Part shown: in pieces, positions 62,895 through 64,000 of the stretch
How the letters are laid out: the number at the start of each line of letters is the position of its first letter
Position numbering within the stretch: the first letter of the stretch is position 1
The notes under the pieces: model-generated
Databases searched by the model: none
What the model was told of the DNA's origin: nothing
The model's input: the letters and a program-made list of their open reading frames with translations, nothing else
Assembly: GCF_000002425.4 (NCBI RefSeq)
Contig: NC_037254.1
Location: 11,348,263-11,412,262, forward strand
Direction of reading: 5' to 3'
DNA from: Physcomitrium patens
Taxonomy: Eukaryota; Streptophyta; Bryopsida; Funariales; Funariaceae
Length of the DNA: 64,000 bases
Translations under genes and position numbers: made by a program

Positions 62895-64000
62895 TACATA
62901 TTGTCTTATTTGGAAATGCACTTGGCACTTGACTATGGAAGGTGATATTGTGATTTATAAATATCCAAGAAATCTTAATAGGTTTCACCCATATAAGAAG
63001 AATGTAATTTGAATTTCAACTCAAAAGTGCTTAAAGCCAATACAAAGTTCTTACAAACACTCTTTTTAATAATTCCAATCATATATAAACTCCAATTATC
63101 TTATTACTTTTATAATTAGGAAATTTTGATTTTTCTTTATAAGCCCTAATCCTAATTAGTAAACTTCAATGAACTATAATTCTTAATCTAACTATCTAAT
63201 TAATGCAAATATTTGCAAATAAATTCTATAATAAATCTTCTATATGCTAAAAAAAAATACAACTCAATACAACTTACAGATTGTGAGAAATGTCCAAAAC
63301 AATTGTACTAATATTACTTGGCTATGAACTCAAAAGTTGATGTAGATGTTCTAATAGCAATTTCTTCTTCTCTAATTATTAGCTTTAGCTCAAAATTGAT
63401 ATATAACTTGATCTTTAAGTCTTCTAAGACCATGCTAAATTTCACCTTGATCCAACTAGTAGATCTTTAGATATCATAGAAACCCTATCCAACTCCAAAC
63501 TACCAACTTTTGATACCTTCTCGTATCAAAAATTATATTTCTTTTAATTTTACTAATAGATAAATATAAAATTTTGTATATATTTACTACACTCAATTAA
63601 CCAAGCATTATCAAATTTTTAACTAGGATATGATACCAATTTTATAAACTAGCAAAGTGTGTTAGTCCTTATTGTATTGCATAAATCCAAAGTCACCAAT
63701 ACAAACTTTAACTTTGAACAACAATTTCAAAGTCATTTCAAATCCTATGAAAATAAGCCTTATATTTTAAAAAAAGTTTGAAGCTAGCTCACCAATTTCA
63801 ATTGCCAATCTATGAATGCCTCTATATTTTATTCAAGGCGGCTATTTTAGTGGCTAGAGAATTGATTTTGACCTTGTTCCACAAATGGTCAACCCTCAAG
63901 TATCAATTCAACCTATTTTAGAAAAAAATTAGCATGATCCTACCCTCAATTTAATCTTAGCATCAAATATATTAATTATTTATTTATTTTATCCTATTTT
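62895..64000 (+). repeat. Family F relative, runs off the window
   Basis: The start (TATTGTCTTATTTGGAAATGCACTTGGC) resembles that of family F copy 2 (TGTTGTCGTATTACGTG, then AAAATGCACCGGGCAATTAG). Distal blocks echo copy 2 (caaagtcaccaatacaaact near 63690). The AATCCTAA array is missing. No ORF. Confidence 0.5.

Overview
This window looks like a moss nuclear genome, most like Physcomitrium/Funaria. That is an inference from family content, not from a database match. The evidence is (i) a nuclear gene for a plastid ribosomal protein, (ii) Ty3/gypsy chromoviruses with a C-terminal chromodomain, and (iii) a decayed protein kinase-NBS-LRR gene, a class reported from bryophytes. Small gene islands of normal composition sit in very AT-rich, heavily mutated repeat DNA. 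No tRNA, rRNA or CRISPR array was recognised. There are two assembly gaps (30381-30480 and 48895-49158).

Layout. 246-3691 (minus): nine exons of a BSD-domain protein gene that runs off the left edge. 5386-8771 (plus): a 5'-truncated chromovirus ('element A') with RT/RNase H/integrase/chromodomain in one frame broken only by six stop codons, then an intact small third ORF, then a 3' LTR whose U3 carries four heat-shock-element arrays. 8987-10250: tandem repeats and an LTR relic. 11362-12651 (plus): the only complete intact host gene, plastid ribosomal protein uL5, three exons. 16100-18820: a GC-richer island of unknown content. 20340-23639 (minus): a Ty1/copia element with its 5' LTR, PBS, gag, integrase and the start of RT.

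24690-32690: AT-rich relics (a gypsy gag, a repeat called family F here, unknown DNA). 32690-41728 (minus): a kinase-NBS-LRR pseudogene with about 18 LRR units of 144 bp, split by a 2.8-kb insertion whose two ends are inverted copies of one LTR. 43080-47865 (minus): chromovirus 'E'. 47884-59110 (plus): full-length chromovirus 'D', with two family-F copies and one solo LTR ('G') nested inside it. 59240-64000: an inverted LTR relic, another LTR/PBS region with a hairpin, poly(A) tracts, one small ORF, and a further family-F relative at the right edge.

The most interesting signals are the small ORF after the chromodomain, which I can align by eye in three diverged elements (A, D, E); the heat-shock-element-rich LTR of element A; the kinase-NBS-LRR pseudogene; and the palindromic double-U3 insertion that splits it. 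Nearly all legible coding damage is C-to-T or G-to-A, as expected from decay of methylated DNA.
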